NCBI GenBank assembly: GCA_933228895.1
Contig: OW121856.1
Span: forward strand, 15,951,805 to 16,015,804
Reading direction: 5' to 3'
DNA length: 64,000 nt
DNA from: Platycnemis pennipes
Lineage: Eukaryota; Arthropoda; Insecta; Odonata; Platycnemididae
Below are positions 52,330 through 64,000 of the stretch, in pieces; the first letter of the stretch is position 1, and each line of letters starts with the position of its first letter. A program made the position numbers and the translations under genes. The notes beneath the pieces were generated by a model that did not search any database, was not told the DNA's origin, and saw only the letters and a program-made list of their open reading frames with translations.

Positions 52330-54478
52330 CGTATGCTTCACATGCAGCATTCACTATTATGAAACAAGTTTTCAGGCTCAACATTATATGCAGCTACCTA
52401 TGCAATACACTTGTATTTATACTATTGGATATATTCAAGGTGTTCATATGCGTAATTGTACGAGGAAAGAAAGACATTTTGAACCTATCAGTATGACAAT
52501 CTACCTCTCTAATCTTATTTATCTGGTTTAATCTAGCATAATTAGCTGGTGTTTTTAATATATGCCTAACATATTCAGTAAAGCTATCCGATTTATATTT
52601 CTGTAATAGATTTAATCTGAACTTTAACTTACGCTCTCATATGATTCCCACCCTCATCATCATCATCATTGGTCAACAATCCTAAAGTTGGTTTGACGCA
52701 GATTTCCACTCGATTCTTCTATCGACCAACCTTTTCATTGTGACGTAATTCTTCTCTTTTACATCATTCACAACCTGTTCCATGTATCTCATACGAGGCC
52801 TGCTTTTCCCAATCTTTCTGTTCACTTTTCCCTCGACGATAGTCTTCATCAGGCCGTCGTGTCTTAAGATACGGCCGATTAGGTTGTCCCTTCTTTTTAG
52901 AGTTGTTAGCAGACTTCTCTTCTCTCCCACTCTTCTTAGGACTTCCTCGTTATTTACTCGGTCGATCCATTTAATCTTCATTTCCACCCTAATTCGTGTA
53001 TACAATGTGTTCTAACTGCTATTGCCGCACCACTCTTGAATTTAATCTAAATCCTTGCTAAGTGATTCCCTGTCTTCTTTTGATATACCCCTGTACACTA
53101 CCGCATCGTCTGCAAAAATTCTAAGCTTACTATTAACTACGGAACCTAATTCGTTTATGTATAAAAGAAATAGAAGCGGACATATTACGCTACCCTGAAG
53201 AACTTCCGGTGTTACTTTGATTATGTCCCACGTCATACCATCACCGTTTTTAAAAATAGGTGTAAAGTTAGCGTCTTTCCAATCCTTGGGTACTATGTTG
53301 TTCGTTAGTGTTTAATTGAATATTATTTCTAGATAGGGGGCTATTTCAGAAGCTAATGTTTTATATACTCTGGAAGGAATTTGATCGGGACCTGGTGATT
53401 TGTTTTTACTAATTTTTTTAACTGGTGCTCTATTCCGCGACATGGAATTGTTATTTCGGGCATAGGTTCACTGAAAGAGTTCGGCGGTGTTTCAACTGTG
53501 TTGTGTAGCGATGAGTTGAATACGCTTTGGAAGGCGTTTAAATAATTGGCTTTTTCTAAATTGCTGGTGACTCCAATTCCTGCATCGCTTTTAAGCGTGT
53601 GCACTGTGGACCTATTTCTCAGAAGCACATATGATAATCTAAATATTCTCCTAATATCTCGCTCTGAAAATTGTGATAACGCTTGCCTACACCATTTCCT
53701 TGGCAATACTCTCGATTTTTTATAGTTTTGAACTATCTCATTTGTCCCTCTACCGATAGACACTGTCCTGCATTCTTCATCCCAGTGTTGTATACCCTTT
53801 GTCGCTTTAGTGATTTCCTAACCTCCACGTTATACCACCTTGGCTCTATATTATCACTTATCAATTTACTTGGTATCTATTTGTTAACTGCTTTACGGGT
53901 GACCTCCAGAAATTCCATCCACGAATCCTCCGTATCTAATACTTTGCTTTGTTTGATAAATACATTAAACGATTCCCTTAATTCCTCTTTCATACCGTCG
54001 TAATTAGCCTTGTCAAATAAGTATATCTTCCTCCTTGGTTTACAATGTCTTTCAAGAGCTATAACAAATTTCACATGCACTATTTTGTGATCATTAATTC
54101 CTGTGACTGTAACTATATTTAGAACTTTTTCGGGTGTATTTGTTGCTAATAAGTCTAGAATGTGTTTCCCCTGGTCGGTTCTGTTACTAACTGTTGTAAA
54201 GAATGTGACGTAAAGGTGTTCAATAGTGATTCGCAGAGTTCCTTATCCTTACCTCCAGTTATAAAACTACACATATTCCAGTCTATCGAATGTAGGTTGA
54301 AGTCTCCACGTACTATTATTCCCCTATCATTGATCCGAGAAAGCAATGTTCCTATCTCTAACTCTAGTTCCATTAAAGAATTGACGTCTACATCCGGTGG
54401 CCTGTGGCATGCACCTGCATATATATTTAATGCGTTACTACTTATACTTTTAACGGAACACCAAATACTTTCTACTGA
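52330..54478 (-). pseudogene. Family 1 LINE ORF2, long copy 1 (interrupted)
   Basis: Minus-strand pieces in order from 54478 downward: endonuclease (NIYAGACHRPPD, IIVRGDFNLHSIDW), a linker (FVIALERHCKPRRKIYLFDK), the pre-RT region, RT with a PEVLQGSVICPLLFLLYIN block (motif B region) and an intact motif C FADDAVVYR at about 53102-53114, then C-terminal pieces to 52330. Stops and shifts are frequent, the RT motif A region is lost, and a family 2 LINE fragment interrupts it at 52655-52983. The upstream end is cut at 54478 where copy 2's 3' end begins. CR1-like by motif order. Confidence 0.8.
52655..52983 (-). mobile_element. Family 2 LINE fragment inserted into family 1 copy, TSD CCACCCT
   Basis: 329 bp with an ATGATGATGATGAG-type tail and coding blocks KWIDRVNNEEVLRRVGEKRS and DNLIGRILRHDGLMKTIV. 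Flanked by CCACCCT (52648-52654 and 52984-52990). Confidence 0.88.
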
Positions 54479-56884
54479 CATACATCTACATAATACCCTG
54501 CAAGCCACCATAAAGTTGTGTGGCAGGGGTTGATTTCTCACCAAACATGCACTCCCTATAATGCATAACAAAAGATTAGTATTTATATACTAGCCAAACT
54601 TCACTATTTAAAAGAGATAAAAATAGCAAAGTAAGCATGCAAAAACATACTGTAAGTTGGTGTACCTTCAAGTCCTTACACCTACGCTAAACATTGATTC
54701 ACTCGTATTGGACATATTTACCGCTATTCATATCCTCGATTGTACGAGGAAAAAAGTACATTTTAAATCTGTCAGTTCGGCAATCAATTTCTCTAATTTT
54801 GTGATTATCGCCCAGTCTACCATAGTAAGTTGGGGTTCGGAATATATTTTTAACGTCATCACTGAAAATATGGTCTTGGACTTTGTTTAAGAGATTAAGT
54901 CTAAATTTCAACCTGAGATCTGACAATGATTCCCACTTTGATTTATTTAATACACTGGTTACGCTACCGTCCCTTTACAAATCTTGCCGATCTTCGCAGC
55001 ACACGTTCAAGTTCATTATTTAGACCGATTTCGTAGGATCCCATACACTGGCAGCATATCCCAAATGAGGTCTTACTAGGGAAAGGTAGCTGATTTCTCG
55101 TACATGATCGTCACATTTACCCAGTACTCTTTTGACGAATCCCAGTTTACGATTCACTTGACCCATTATTTCACGAATGTGTTTACCCCAGGAAAGATCG
55201 TGTGTCAGTCTTATTCCAAGATATTTAATGGATTCCACGTTTTTTAATTCATTATTACTGATTTTGTAAGTGCTGGGAGGAGAGCTAGTCTTTTTACAAA
55301 AATTCATTACTACACATTTTTTAAAATTTAATTCTACCTGCCATTATCACAGCAATTTTTGATTGCTTGTAGGTCAGTATTTAAATATTCTTTATCGTTT
55401 GGGCATAGAATTTCCCTGTACACTACTGCATCTTCGGCAAATAGACTAAATTTACTTTTTACCACCTTATTGATATCATTTATGTAAAGGAGGAACAGGA
55501 GTGGACCTATCACACCACCTTGTGGGACACCCGAAGTGACTTTAATTGCCGGTGAGGTAACACCGTCCAAAACAACCCATTGCACCCGATCATGTAGAAA
55601 ATCACTTATCCATGATATAATGTTACTGTCTAGCCCATAATATTTTAAATTCAAAATTAGTTTGCTATGAGATACCTTGTCAAAAGCTTTCTTGAAATCG
55701 AGAAATATTGCATCCACTGGAATATTATTTTCCCCAGAAACTAAAATATCGTGGGAAAAGAGAGCAAGTTGAGTTTCACATGATCTGCTCTTTCGGAAGC
55801 CATGCTGAACATTGCACAACAAATTCTGGCTATCTAGGTGCCCCAAGACTGAACTGACAATTATATGTTCTAGGACCTTGCATGAAATGGATGTGAGAGA
55901 TATTGGTCTGTAGTTAGATGGCTGCTCCCTATCACCACTTTTAAAAAATGGGTGTTACATCAGCTACTTTCCAGTCCATAGGTACGACGTGTTCAGTGAG
56001 GGATTTATTAAATACTATTTGAAGGTAGGGAGAAATTTCGGAAGCTAACTCTCTATACACGCGGGAGGGAATATGATCAGGGACAGGAGATTTGTTGGGG
56101 CTTATATCTTTGAGTAACTTTTCAATGCCATTACAGGAAATTTCTATTGGTTGCATCAGCCGCTAAAAGAGGTCAGGTAACACGACAGTTGGATCGCCGT
56201 AAGGTGGGTTAAAAACGGTTTGGAAGAAGGAATTAAGCAAATTAACTTTGTCAAGAGTGTTTGTGGCCATTTCCCCCCTATCATTTTTTAGTGAATGGAC
56301 GGTAGACTTATGGCCTTGCACCTCCCTGACGTAGGACCAGAAGACTTTTGGATTTTCCTTCAGTTGTTCCCCAAGTGTTTTTCGTTTGAATTCTGCGAAT
56401 GCATTACTAAGTGCTGTCTTTGCAGCGGATTTTGAAATTTTATAATTTTCAATTATTACGTTACGCTCATTAGTGGGCATATATTTACTATTTCTTTTCA
56501 TTTTAGCATGACATATTCGCTGCCGTCTCAGGGATTTTCTCACTTCGGCATTGTACCACCTAGGTTCAGTGCTTTCTTTTTTAAATTTACATGGGATATA
56601 TCTATTGATCCGAGAGCGCATGATATTAATGAACGGCTTCCAGGATCCCTCCGTACATAAGTTGATGGAAGACTTTTTAAAATCCGATAAGGAATCTCTT
56701 AAATAAATTTTAAAGCTAGGAAAGTCAGCTCTTTTAAAAATATAAATCTTTATCTTTTGTTTAAAATTTTTGCCTAAAGTTAGTGAGAATTTTGCTGTTA
56801 TAACTATATATACTGGTATACTGTTATATATATATACTGGTCACTGATTCCATCAACCGTGTCAATCTTAGTCACTTGTTGTGG

Positions 56885-56998
56885 GATCTACATCTACATC
56901 TACATAATACCCTGCAAGCCACCACAAGGGTGTGTGGCAGGGGGTGATTGCTCACCAAACATGCACTACATATCATGCATAAAAAGGAATAGTATTAA
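56885..56998 (-). mobile_element. 114-bp family 1 LINE 3' end inserted in copy 2, TSD TGTGG
   Basis: Flanked by TGTGG (56880-56884 and 56999-57003). Holds only the terminal GGGTGTGTGGCAGGGGGTGA region. Confidence 0.8.
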
Positions 56999-57254
56999 TG
57001 TGGTTGCCAGTAAATCAAGAATGTTATCCCCTCTATTAGGTGCTGTAGCTAATTGTTGTAAGGAGTTGTTGGAGAACACATCTAATAGAGTCTCACAGAT
57101 GTCCTTGTCCCTTCCTCCGGCTATGAAGCAGTGAGTTCTCCAGTCTATTGATGGTGCATTGAAATCGCCACCTATTATTATATTACGCTCACTATTGCGG
57201 GACGTTATAGAATTTATCTGCTTTCCCAGTTCTAATAATGACTCAACATCAGTG

Positions 57255-57460
57255 TTTGGGGGCCTTTAGAATGCGCAGACAGATATTGATTTGGATTTAG
57301 GGCATGTTAATGAACACCAAACACATTCTAAGGGGTTGTCGGGAAATATCACTGCTGTTTGGGGGCCTATAGAATGCGCAGACAGATATTGATTTGGCTT
57401 TAGGTCATCTTAATGAACACCAAACACATTCAAAGGGGTTGTCTGGGAATAACTCTGCTT
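57255..57460 (-). repeat. 103-bp tandem duplication in the LINE endonuclease
   Basis: TTTGGGGGCCTTTAGAATGC at 57255 recurs at 57358 with one change; the intervening 103 bp repeat. Because 103 is not a multiple of three, the frame is broken. Confidence 0.9.
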
Positions 57461-57764
57461 TTCTAATGATTGAGTTGAAATCTTCAGTAAAACACTTCGG
57501 GAATATTTCATATGTGATATGTGTGATGTGTCCTTCGATAGCCAGCTTTCTGTGCATACGATTATATCTGCATCAGTACTTTGTATCTACTAGTCTACTG
57601 CAGCTAACAATCCAGCATGGAGGGTAGTGTATATTTGATGAATCGTATGTTTTCGAGACATCTCGGCCTTTATGTCTACGAAATGTTTAGAAGAAGATAA
57701 TCTTAGAGTTGTAGACAGCAGTGGCTTTCATAGTACGGGTGCAATCGCAATAGGACATTTCTTA

Positions 57765-57830
57765 GGTTTTACAACAATCCTTAAATTTTATCGCACAACG
57801 TCGTTCAAAAAACCTACTTAATCGTCTTGT
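57765..57830 (-). repeat. Inverted copy of the 50380-50430 repeat end
   Basis: TTATCGCACAACGTCGTTCA plus AAAAACCTACTTAATCG is the reverse complement of the second direct-repeat copy's end. Confidence 0.85.
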
Positions 57831-57834
57831 GTTA

Positions 57835-58590
57835 CCTCACCACCGAACCGTCAAATTCAATAAATCAAATATCGTAACTGCTGCCGTGAATGGATTAACC
57901 TTGACAGTACCATGAGAAATTCAACATCGCTCACTAAGTTCAGGAAGTCACTACATAAAATTTTCCTCCAAGCTCAACAGGGAGACAATTAACATACGCT
58001 GTGTAATCCCAGCAGAGTGACACGTATCATACTGGCCAAATACAAATGCACCATGCCAAATACACGCAAGATTATTTCACCACATTTTCAACTGTCATTT
58101 ATGTACTATTTTTGTTCTTAATTTTAATCACATTAGCCTTCTCTCAGTAGGGTTTTCACAGGTTTTTCACACCCCCTTCATGTGTGGGTGTTTTCCTGCA
58201 GTGGGTTTTTTCCGTGATGGACATCAGCTAATATCCTCACGTTTTCCCCCGCAACTGTATATGTCTTTTACACATACCTTTAATGTTATCATTTTCATCT
58301 TGTTGATTTTATATGGTTTTCCTGATCGAAACCTTATATTCATATTTTTCATATTGTATAACTATAATCATTTTTTTTCATTGTCATATTATCTTACTTA
58401 TTTTTTCCTCATTGTAATTTCAATTATTTTTCTATTGTAATTTTATTTATTTTTTTTGAGTATTTAGAACAACGTTTTTATGTAGGTATATATATGCTAT
58501 ATTTGATGCATTGACGAGGGGTTACATGGAAGAGGGGAGTTTTTAGTCTCAATCTCACCCCAATAAAGACGCCCTATCTATCTATCTACA
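57835..58590 (+). repeat. Family 3 LINE 3' end
   Basis: Last coding residues (RTVKFNKSNIVTAA, then a shift) followed by a 3' UTR closely related to that at 47600-47940 (GTGTGGGTGTTTTCCTGCAG, GACGAGGGGTTACATGGAAG, CCCCAATAAAGACG) and a tail of CTAT repeats. Confidence 0.8.
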
Positions 58591-59160
58591 TAACCCCTGC
58601 ACGACCCAGGCAACCAAATTTTCGAATAAACAAACCTTGGCAATTTTTTTTATAAAGTGTTAGGTTTTTTATTACATTGCTGTCGTAATGAAGTCGCTCT
58701 GTATGCCAGGCAGGAGCAAGTACTATATATTTCGAGGCGCAAGAATTGCGACTGGAACTTGAGAGAATTAGGGTGAAGAGGGTAAGGAAGGCGGGATTTA
58801 AACTTTGGAGAAGACAGAGATTAAAAAGGGGCGTTAAAAAGTGCTTACCCTGCGTGCGAGAAAACCCTTATTTTCCTTCCATCCGTCCCCAGCGAAGGGG
58901 AAAGGCCCATTCAGCCCTCCCGGCTGACAAAAATCGCCTCGTTGCTATGCTCTCCTTCCCCTCCCCCTACTTCCTTCCCCTCCTACCCCTTCCTCATCGC
59001 TCCTCAATTAGGCCGTTTACCATATTTTTTATTTCCGTACATGATAGAGTTTGTATAATATATAGACTCGTATTGTTCCGTTCTTCAATTAGTTCTCGAG
59101 TTACGAGCGGCGAAAAACTGATGTTTATAACTATTTCGGAAGAGTGGGCGTGAGAAGGAC
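58591..59160. other. No recognisable gene
   Basis: A 135-codon plus-strand frame (58746-59153) has a basic start but no family signature and no conserved context. Confidence 0.4.
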
Positions 59161-59164
59161 TCTT

Positions 59165-59300
59165 ACGTCATCCACTTCGTCCAATCACAACTGAGACTGC
59201 GCAGCTACTTCAGCTTATCACAATGGGTGACAAACAGCTGACTCTGCCAATGGAAATGGTTGCGACAGGCAGACCTCCCATCCCCACCTCCGTACAGCGT
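59165..59300 (+). repeat. Dispersed repeat copy (second copy at 62490-62640)
   Basis: AAACAGCTGACTCTGCCAAT and GGCAGACCTCCC are shared with 62490-62640 in the same orientation. Confidence 0.75.
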
Positions 59301-59404
59301 AGTTTTATTGCTCATTCCATCCTGAGTGGTGGTTTTAAGTATCTGAGAAAGGCCATGATTTTGCGTAATTTCCAGGAATGGGGAATTGCATCAAGTTGGT
59401 TTCT

Positions 59405-60160
59405 CGTGCATTAATGATGAACTCGATAAATATTCTCATAAATTCAAATATAAAAGCCAACATTTTCTCCGCAAACCACAAAGATTATTGAATGCTATCA
59501 AAATGTCCCCGAAAATTGACTAAAGTCACGTGACCTGAAACACCTTCTGACGTCACTGCACGGTATGGATTCCATATTGCTACGGAAACAGACTTTTATT
59601 TTAGAAGAATACGAAGGGAATATATTATTTTGAGGTTTTTACTCGTTTCTTGATCGAAACAATGACTGAAAAGGGATTTAAGAAAGTAGAATCCGAGAAT
59701 TTGCTTTTGGTTTGACTCCATTATGGTGGCATCCTTAAAAAAACAGCGATTGCTTCGTCATAGGAAGCATTTTTGGAGTGAAAACATCGAGAGAAAATAC
59801 ACTTCCTACAGTTATTACACACTTTATGGATGATTTTCTCGTTACGATCCATGCAACTTAAAAAACAATAGAAATACATTCGTTTATTCCATTTAGCAAA
59901 AGAGATAAATACATACGTTTTCGCCAAGTATTCATTAAGCAACAAACCTCCACGTAAACAACACCCATAGTGATACCGTGCCGTGACGTCATGCGATGAC
60001 TCCGTGTTACTAAGCTGCCGAAAACGTGCAATTTTCAAAGAGTAATATCTTTGCAAAACAACTTAATTCTTCAGAAAAATTTTCGCCTAGCACATTTTAG
60101 CTAATAAACTTCACACTCAAAGAGTTATAAAAAATAGTTCATGTTCCCCATTGCTGGATG
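59405..60160 (+). repeat. Uninterrupted copy of the Polinton host repeat (empty site)
   Basis: Aligns end to end with 21880-22452 joined to 33304-33490. At 59967-59972 it carries a single ATAGTG where the other copy has the 10.8-kb element plus a duplicated ATAGTG. The repeat family itself is unnamed; no coding capacity is visible. Confidence 0.88.
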
Positions 60161-60556
60161 CTTTCGCGTACCTAACTAAAAGCAACTGAGTATTTCATAA
60201 ACGGAACACGTGAATCGAAAAGAAAATACACTTCCTGGGAAATATTCACACAATATGCAACAGATCTTCGTTAGGTAATATGGTGATTGTGAAATCGCTA
60301 ATGGCTAGAGCAAACTGTGTTTGCTCTTTTATGATTCGTCGAATGCGCAAAATGGACAAACTGCAGAAGCAAACGTTATTTGCTTGGCCATCGGCCCTGA
60401 TTTGTTCCCGTCAGAGGTGTGATTTGTTTCCTCAGCGAAAACAAGCGTCATTTCGCCATTCAGCTGTTCCTCTGGCATGGCGATTTTTAGCCATTTCCGC
60501 GACCGCGCAGACCAAGGATATGAGCAGGGGTTGGAGGAGGGGGCGTACGGATGCTT
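60161..60556. other. No recognisable gene
   Basis: A 124-codon plus-strand frame at 60280-60654 has no signature and runs into a LINE tail. Confidence 0.4.
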
Positions 60557-61250
60557 ACGCTACATCTACATCTACGCAATACCCTGCGAGCCACCACGAG
60601 GGTGTGTGGCAGGGGGTGAAGCTCACCAAACATGCACTATTGACATGCTATTAGGATACTAGATGGAAGTATGGTGTATAATAGGGTCACACTCAGGTAG
60701 ATGGTTAGTATTGACATAGAAATAAGGGGATAGGTTGTCAATACATGCATCATGCACTGCATCACACTACTCTATGTTTCACCTACCTCTCCCTTTACTA
60801 CGCTGCCTATTGTGCTCTCTTGTGGTACGCGTGAAATTTGACATTTTAAATCTATCGGTACGAAAATCTGTCTCTCTAATCTTGTTTATCTGGTGAAACC
60901 TAGCATAATACGCAGGGGTTCTTGATATATCTAACGTCATCTGTAAACATATCAGCTTCAAATTTACTTAAATGGTTTAGCCTAAATTTTAACCTACGTT
61001 CTGATATCTGAATTCCCATCGTATGAACCTGAATTCCCATCCTAGTTCTTCTATTAAACTCGTAACACTTATACAATTGTCATAACGGTCTTTAACAAAT
61101 CTAGCGGATCTCGTTTGCACACGCTCTAATTCCTTTATCATACCTTCCTAGTATGTACGGATCCCATATACTAGCGGAATATTCTAAGTGAGGGCTGACA
61201 AGTGTAAAATTACTTCTTTCTCGTACTCTCTCATCGCATTTGCCTGGAAT
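60557..61250 (-). pseudogene. Family 1 LINE 3' portion, interrupted
   Basis: From CATCTACATCTACGCAATAC through coding-derived blocks to CTCTCATCGCATTTGCC, then broken by a DNA element; the LINE appears to resume at about 62155-62235 (TTTTACGAATCCTATTCAAC and GTGTGTTTACCCCATGAC). Confidence 0.75.
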
Positions 61251-62150
61251 CAGGGTGTCTATCAGTCGGGAAAAGTCGGAAATCCGGGAAAAAGTCGGGC
61301 ATTTATTAACGTCGGGAAAAAATCTGGAAAAGGTCTGGAATTCGCTGAAAAATAATAAAAAATTGGGAAAAATGTTTGCTTACAAATCGTCGGGATAAAA
61401 ATTGGAACGGCAGACAGCATTACGAAATGAGATATTGTTTCTCTTTTTCTTTATCTGTCATTATCAAAGAGGTGTTATTTTAAACCTCTCTGGTCCGTAT
61501 TTGTGAGTTCGTGACTTTCGTTGCTCGATTGCACTAGACATGGGCACCGTTTCCAGCATGACAAATCGGCTCGGTCGGTTGCAGGTTGAAGATCATATAC
61601 TTCCCTCCTGCCCATGAATGTTATTTCGAAAGAATGACCTTGACCGTGGTTATTACAACGCTCCCAAAAATTCAGGCGATCCATAGATCGTTCTATAGTA
61701 CGATTGTGACCTTTTGCGTCCTAAGTTTCTGTGAAATATATCAAAAATATGAACATCAAATTAGCATTCAGCGACTGAACACTTTTCAATACGAAATACC
61801 AATTATTAGGGATCCTACACCACTGTGCGGCGTCCCGCCGTGCATTCCTCAAAAACAGCCGTGAATGTCACGGTGTAATGTCGAGTATGCGGCGTTTTAA
61901 TCTCTATTAGGTGTTTATTCATGAATGAAGTAGATAAGGTGCTTTGCTTCTACTTTTAATACATTAAATAATGTGGATGTAATAAAATGGCCAATTCCAA
62001 GTGAAAAATTAGACCGGACTGGGCATTGAACTATTGACCTTCACGATTACACATTTTAAAAAATGCCTTTTTGGTCTGGAATTTTAAAACTTTTTCTTGA
62101 AAAGTATTGAAAAAGTCTTGAATTTCTTTTTCATATATTAGTAGACACCA
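61251..62150. mobile_element. Possible hAT-like element, ~900 bp
   Basis: Begins CAGGGTGTCTATCAGTCGGG and ends ATATATTAGTAGACACC, giving short imperfect inverted ends (GGTGTCTA). CAGGGTGTCTA-type ends are known from hAT-like elements. It interrupts a family 1 LINE. No clean 8-bp duplication is visible. No transposase. Confidence 0.5.
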
Positions 62151-62235
62151 TGGGGACCCTTTTTACGAATCCTATTCAACGGTTTGCTACACTAGTTATT
62201 TCCCTGGTGTGTTTACCCCATGACATGTCCTTCAT

Positions 62236-62489
62236 GTCAGCCTAGGGGTGACAGTGAACATGAACAGGGGTGCTTGGGAAGGACTACCTATGTGCCACGC
62301 CCAATCGGCAAAAAATATATAGTGTTTTCTATGACCTCCTATAGGTAGCTTGTGCATTAAAGATAATAATGGAATATCCCCGAAAATGCATTCCAGAAAC
62401 AGGCATTGGCCATACTTCCTGAGGATATTTTAGGGCAACATTAATGTCCACTGAAGTTTTTAACCCTTTCGGAAAATTGGGCGTGCAAA
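62236..62489. other. No recognisable gene
   Basis: Nothing assignable. Confidence 0.35.
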
Positions 62490-62640
62490 GGATTCGTACG
62501 TCATCCAAATTATTCAACCACAACTGAGACCGCGAAGTTACTTCGCCTTATCACTATGGGGGAGACACAGCTGACTCTGACAATGGAAGAGATTGCCACA
62601 GGATCTCTTCAGGCAGACCTCCCCTCCCCACCTCCGCTCC
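62490..62640 (+). repeat. Dispersed repeat copy (first copy at 59165-59300)
   Basis: Shares ACAGCTGACTCTGACAATGG and GGCAGACCTCCC with the earlier copy, with a small internal insertion. Confidence 0.75.
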
Positions 62641-62929
62641 CTTCCCGTTCTTCCTCAAGGTGAATGACGTAGGTATCCTTAAAGCAGCTCGTTCGGTGGG
62701 CGTCACGTTTTGCTTATTTTTATTTTTGATTTTTAAGTGAATGGCTGTGGTTAGAAGATTAATTTTCTCACGTAAATTCATTTTTTCGTTTCCATCTATT
62801 GATTTCGTATACAATATTGCGATTTAGGTTCCGAGCGTGGTTCCGAGTAAACGCCCCCAGTTAGCTACGTTTTTGGTATTAGTTTACCTATTTTCTCCCC
62901 TTTCCCCCCTTTCCCCAGTTTGTTTTTAC
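62641..62929. other. No recognisable gene
   Basis: AT-rich spacer. Confidence 0.35.
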
Positions 62930-63010
62930 ATCTACATCAACTTAATACCCTGCTAGCCAACACGAGGGTGTGCGGGGGTAAAGATCACCAAACATACACT
63001 GCTTAGATAC
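62930..63010 (-). repeat. Family 1 LINE 3' fragment
   Basis: ACATCTACATCAACTTAATA and ACACGAGGGTGTGCGG. Confidence 0.7.
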
Positions 63011-63189
63011 AATTATGATGCAAGCGCTAAAGTTTACTTATATCAAATCTAAATATACATAATACTAGTGCTTAAGGGATTCTATCACGGATTAAGCTGT
63101 TCTAGCACACGTAAACTAACAGTAGTTAGTAATTAAATTTAATGATCGATTAGTAATTGAATTTACTTATCCAAACTCCACAAAATATT

Positions 63190-63752
63190 ACGGTAACGGG
63201 ACGGTATGTTAGCTATATTAGCGTAACCAGTCTATTAAATTATTAAAGTGGTAATCATTGTCAGATCGTAGGCTGAAATTCATACTTGATCTCTTAAATA
63301 AATTCCAAGATAATATTTTCACTGGTGATGTTAAAAATATTTTGCGAATGCCAACTTAAAATGGTAGACTGGACCATGATCACAAAATTAGAGAAATCGA
63401 TTGCGGAAATGACAGTTTAAATATCCCTTCTTTCCTCATACTGTTAGGGATATGAATCGCTGTAAATATATCTAATATTATAAAGGCAAGTGTATCAATG
63501 AATAACAGGTATAGGCTAGCAGGAATGGGTTGTTGCACGTTGGCATAAGGAATTTATGGGAACCCAACGAACAGCATATTTTTGCATGATTTTTTTTACT
63601 ATTTTTATATTTATTTAAAATTGTGAAGTTTACACTAGAATATAATTACTAATCCTTTTTACTGCATAATATTTAATGCATGTTTGGTGTCAATTCACTC
63701 CCTTCCACACACCTTAATGGTGGCATGCAGGGTATATTGTAGATGTATATGA
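63190..63752 (+). pseudogene. Family 1 LINE 3' portion, subfamily B
   Basis: Starts near the segment before SDRRLKF-type coding (TTGTCAGATCGTAGGCTGAA), runs through the REIDC block with substitutions and a 3' UTR, ending GGCATGCAGGGTATATTGTA and a worn TAGATG tail. Confidence 0.75.
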
Positions 63753-64000
63753 ATTTTTAACAGAATAATGAACCCGTTGATATTATAAGGAACAGATATG
63801 TTTTTGATTTAAAAAAAATAGCCGGCAGATATTTTTTTCCGGGAATAGCGAAACCCTTTTTTATTATGCTGAGAGGAAATGTAATTACAGATTCAGGAGA
63901 ACATTCCATCGCGTTCATCCGTTCGCTGTGGCGAGGCGGAGCTAAGAAGGGATTGATTGCGTGGGGAAGCATTTCCTCCAATCGCACCCTCTTTCCTCGT
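63753..64000. other. No recognisable gene; window edge
   Basis: A 76-codon minus-strand frame has no signature. Confidence 0.35.

Larger units (their letters stand above)
54482..57620 (-). pseudogene. Family 1 LINE ORF2, long copy 2 (most complete)
   Basis: About 3.1 kb from the (TAGATG) terminus near 54482 up into the endonuclease. In coding order: endonuclease with YRPPN and IIIGGDFNAPSIDW near 57140-57270; linker (FWSYVREVQGHKSTVHSLK); RT with KSPVPDHIPSRVYREL, motif A FLDFKKAFDKVSH, motif B SGVPQGGVIGPLLFLLYIND and motif C FAEDAVVYR (55429-55442), where the usual FADD has become FAED; then HIREIMGQVNRKLGFVKRVL. The motif C change, several frameshifts and an insertion at 56885-56998 inactivate it. 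A 103-bp tandem duplication lies in the endonuclease part. Confidence 0.85.

Noticed and set aside
58746..59153. 135-codon plus-strand frame as a host gene
   Set aside because: A basic start and later hydrophobic part, but no family pattern; likely a chance frame.
61251..62150. Confident hAT call with 8-bp duplication
   Set aside because: The flanks CCTGGAAT and ATGGGGAC do not match, so the call is kept only as a possible hAT-like element.

Overview
The window looks like a repeat-rich arthropod nuclear genome, most likely an insect, AT-rich and without one convincing single-copy host gene. This rests on APE-type LINEs with microsatellite tails, tRNA-derived and 5S-rRNA-derived SINEs, Tc1/mariner, pogo, hAT, Harbinger-like and TTAA-type transposons, and one Polinton/Maverick (adintovirus-like) element. 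Nothing seen fixes the species.

The centrepiece is a 10,845-bp Polinton-type virus-like element at 22453-33297. It has perfect 46-bp terminal inverted repeats starting AG and ending CT, and a perfect 6-bp target duplication (ATAGTG). A tightly packed minus-strand block (29004 to 23547) encodes, in order of transcription: an AUG-less integrase C-terminus with a chromodomain, a penton-like minor capsid protein, a basic pX/pVI-like core protein, a hexon-like major capsid protein, an adenain-type cysteine protease, and three small proteins. Two of the small proteins share an exactly spaced C/H/CA/W signature. On the plus strand lie an unrecognised 198-aa gene behind a clear TATA box (left arm), a possible zinc-binding protein, and a right-arm unit with a predicted AUG-free repeat leader, a 102-nt intron, a dUTPase and a 95-aa protein. 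I found no DNA polymerase B, packaging ATPase or integrase catalytic core, so the element looks like a virion-gene carrier that depends on replication and integration functions supplied in trans. It sits inside a dispersed repeat, and an uninterrupted copy of that repeat lies at about 59405-60160, giving a paralogous empty site.

Left flank (1-22452): a long-TIR hAT-like element (1611-4889, 8-bp duplication) holding a Tc1-like relic and a ~1-kb palindrome; a pogo-like MITE with a 16-bp tandem repeat; a 2.6-kb element with ~235-bp inverted repeats and a decayed gene of a widespread unnamed transposon protein family; SINEs; two Harbinger-like MITEs; LINE fragments. Right flank (33304-64000): mainly LINEs. 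Family 1 has (TAGATG)n tails and more than 20 3' ends in the window. Family 2 has GAT-type tails. Family 3 has (TTA)n tails. Several nested insertions carry readable target duplications, giving a relative time order. A mariner relic, a 943-bp TTAA-flanked element and a possible small hAT-like element are also present.

All calls are by eye from the sequence and the families I know. No database search was run, and boundaries of old repeats are approximate.
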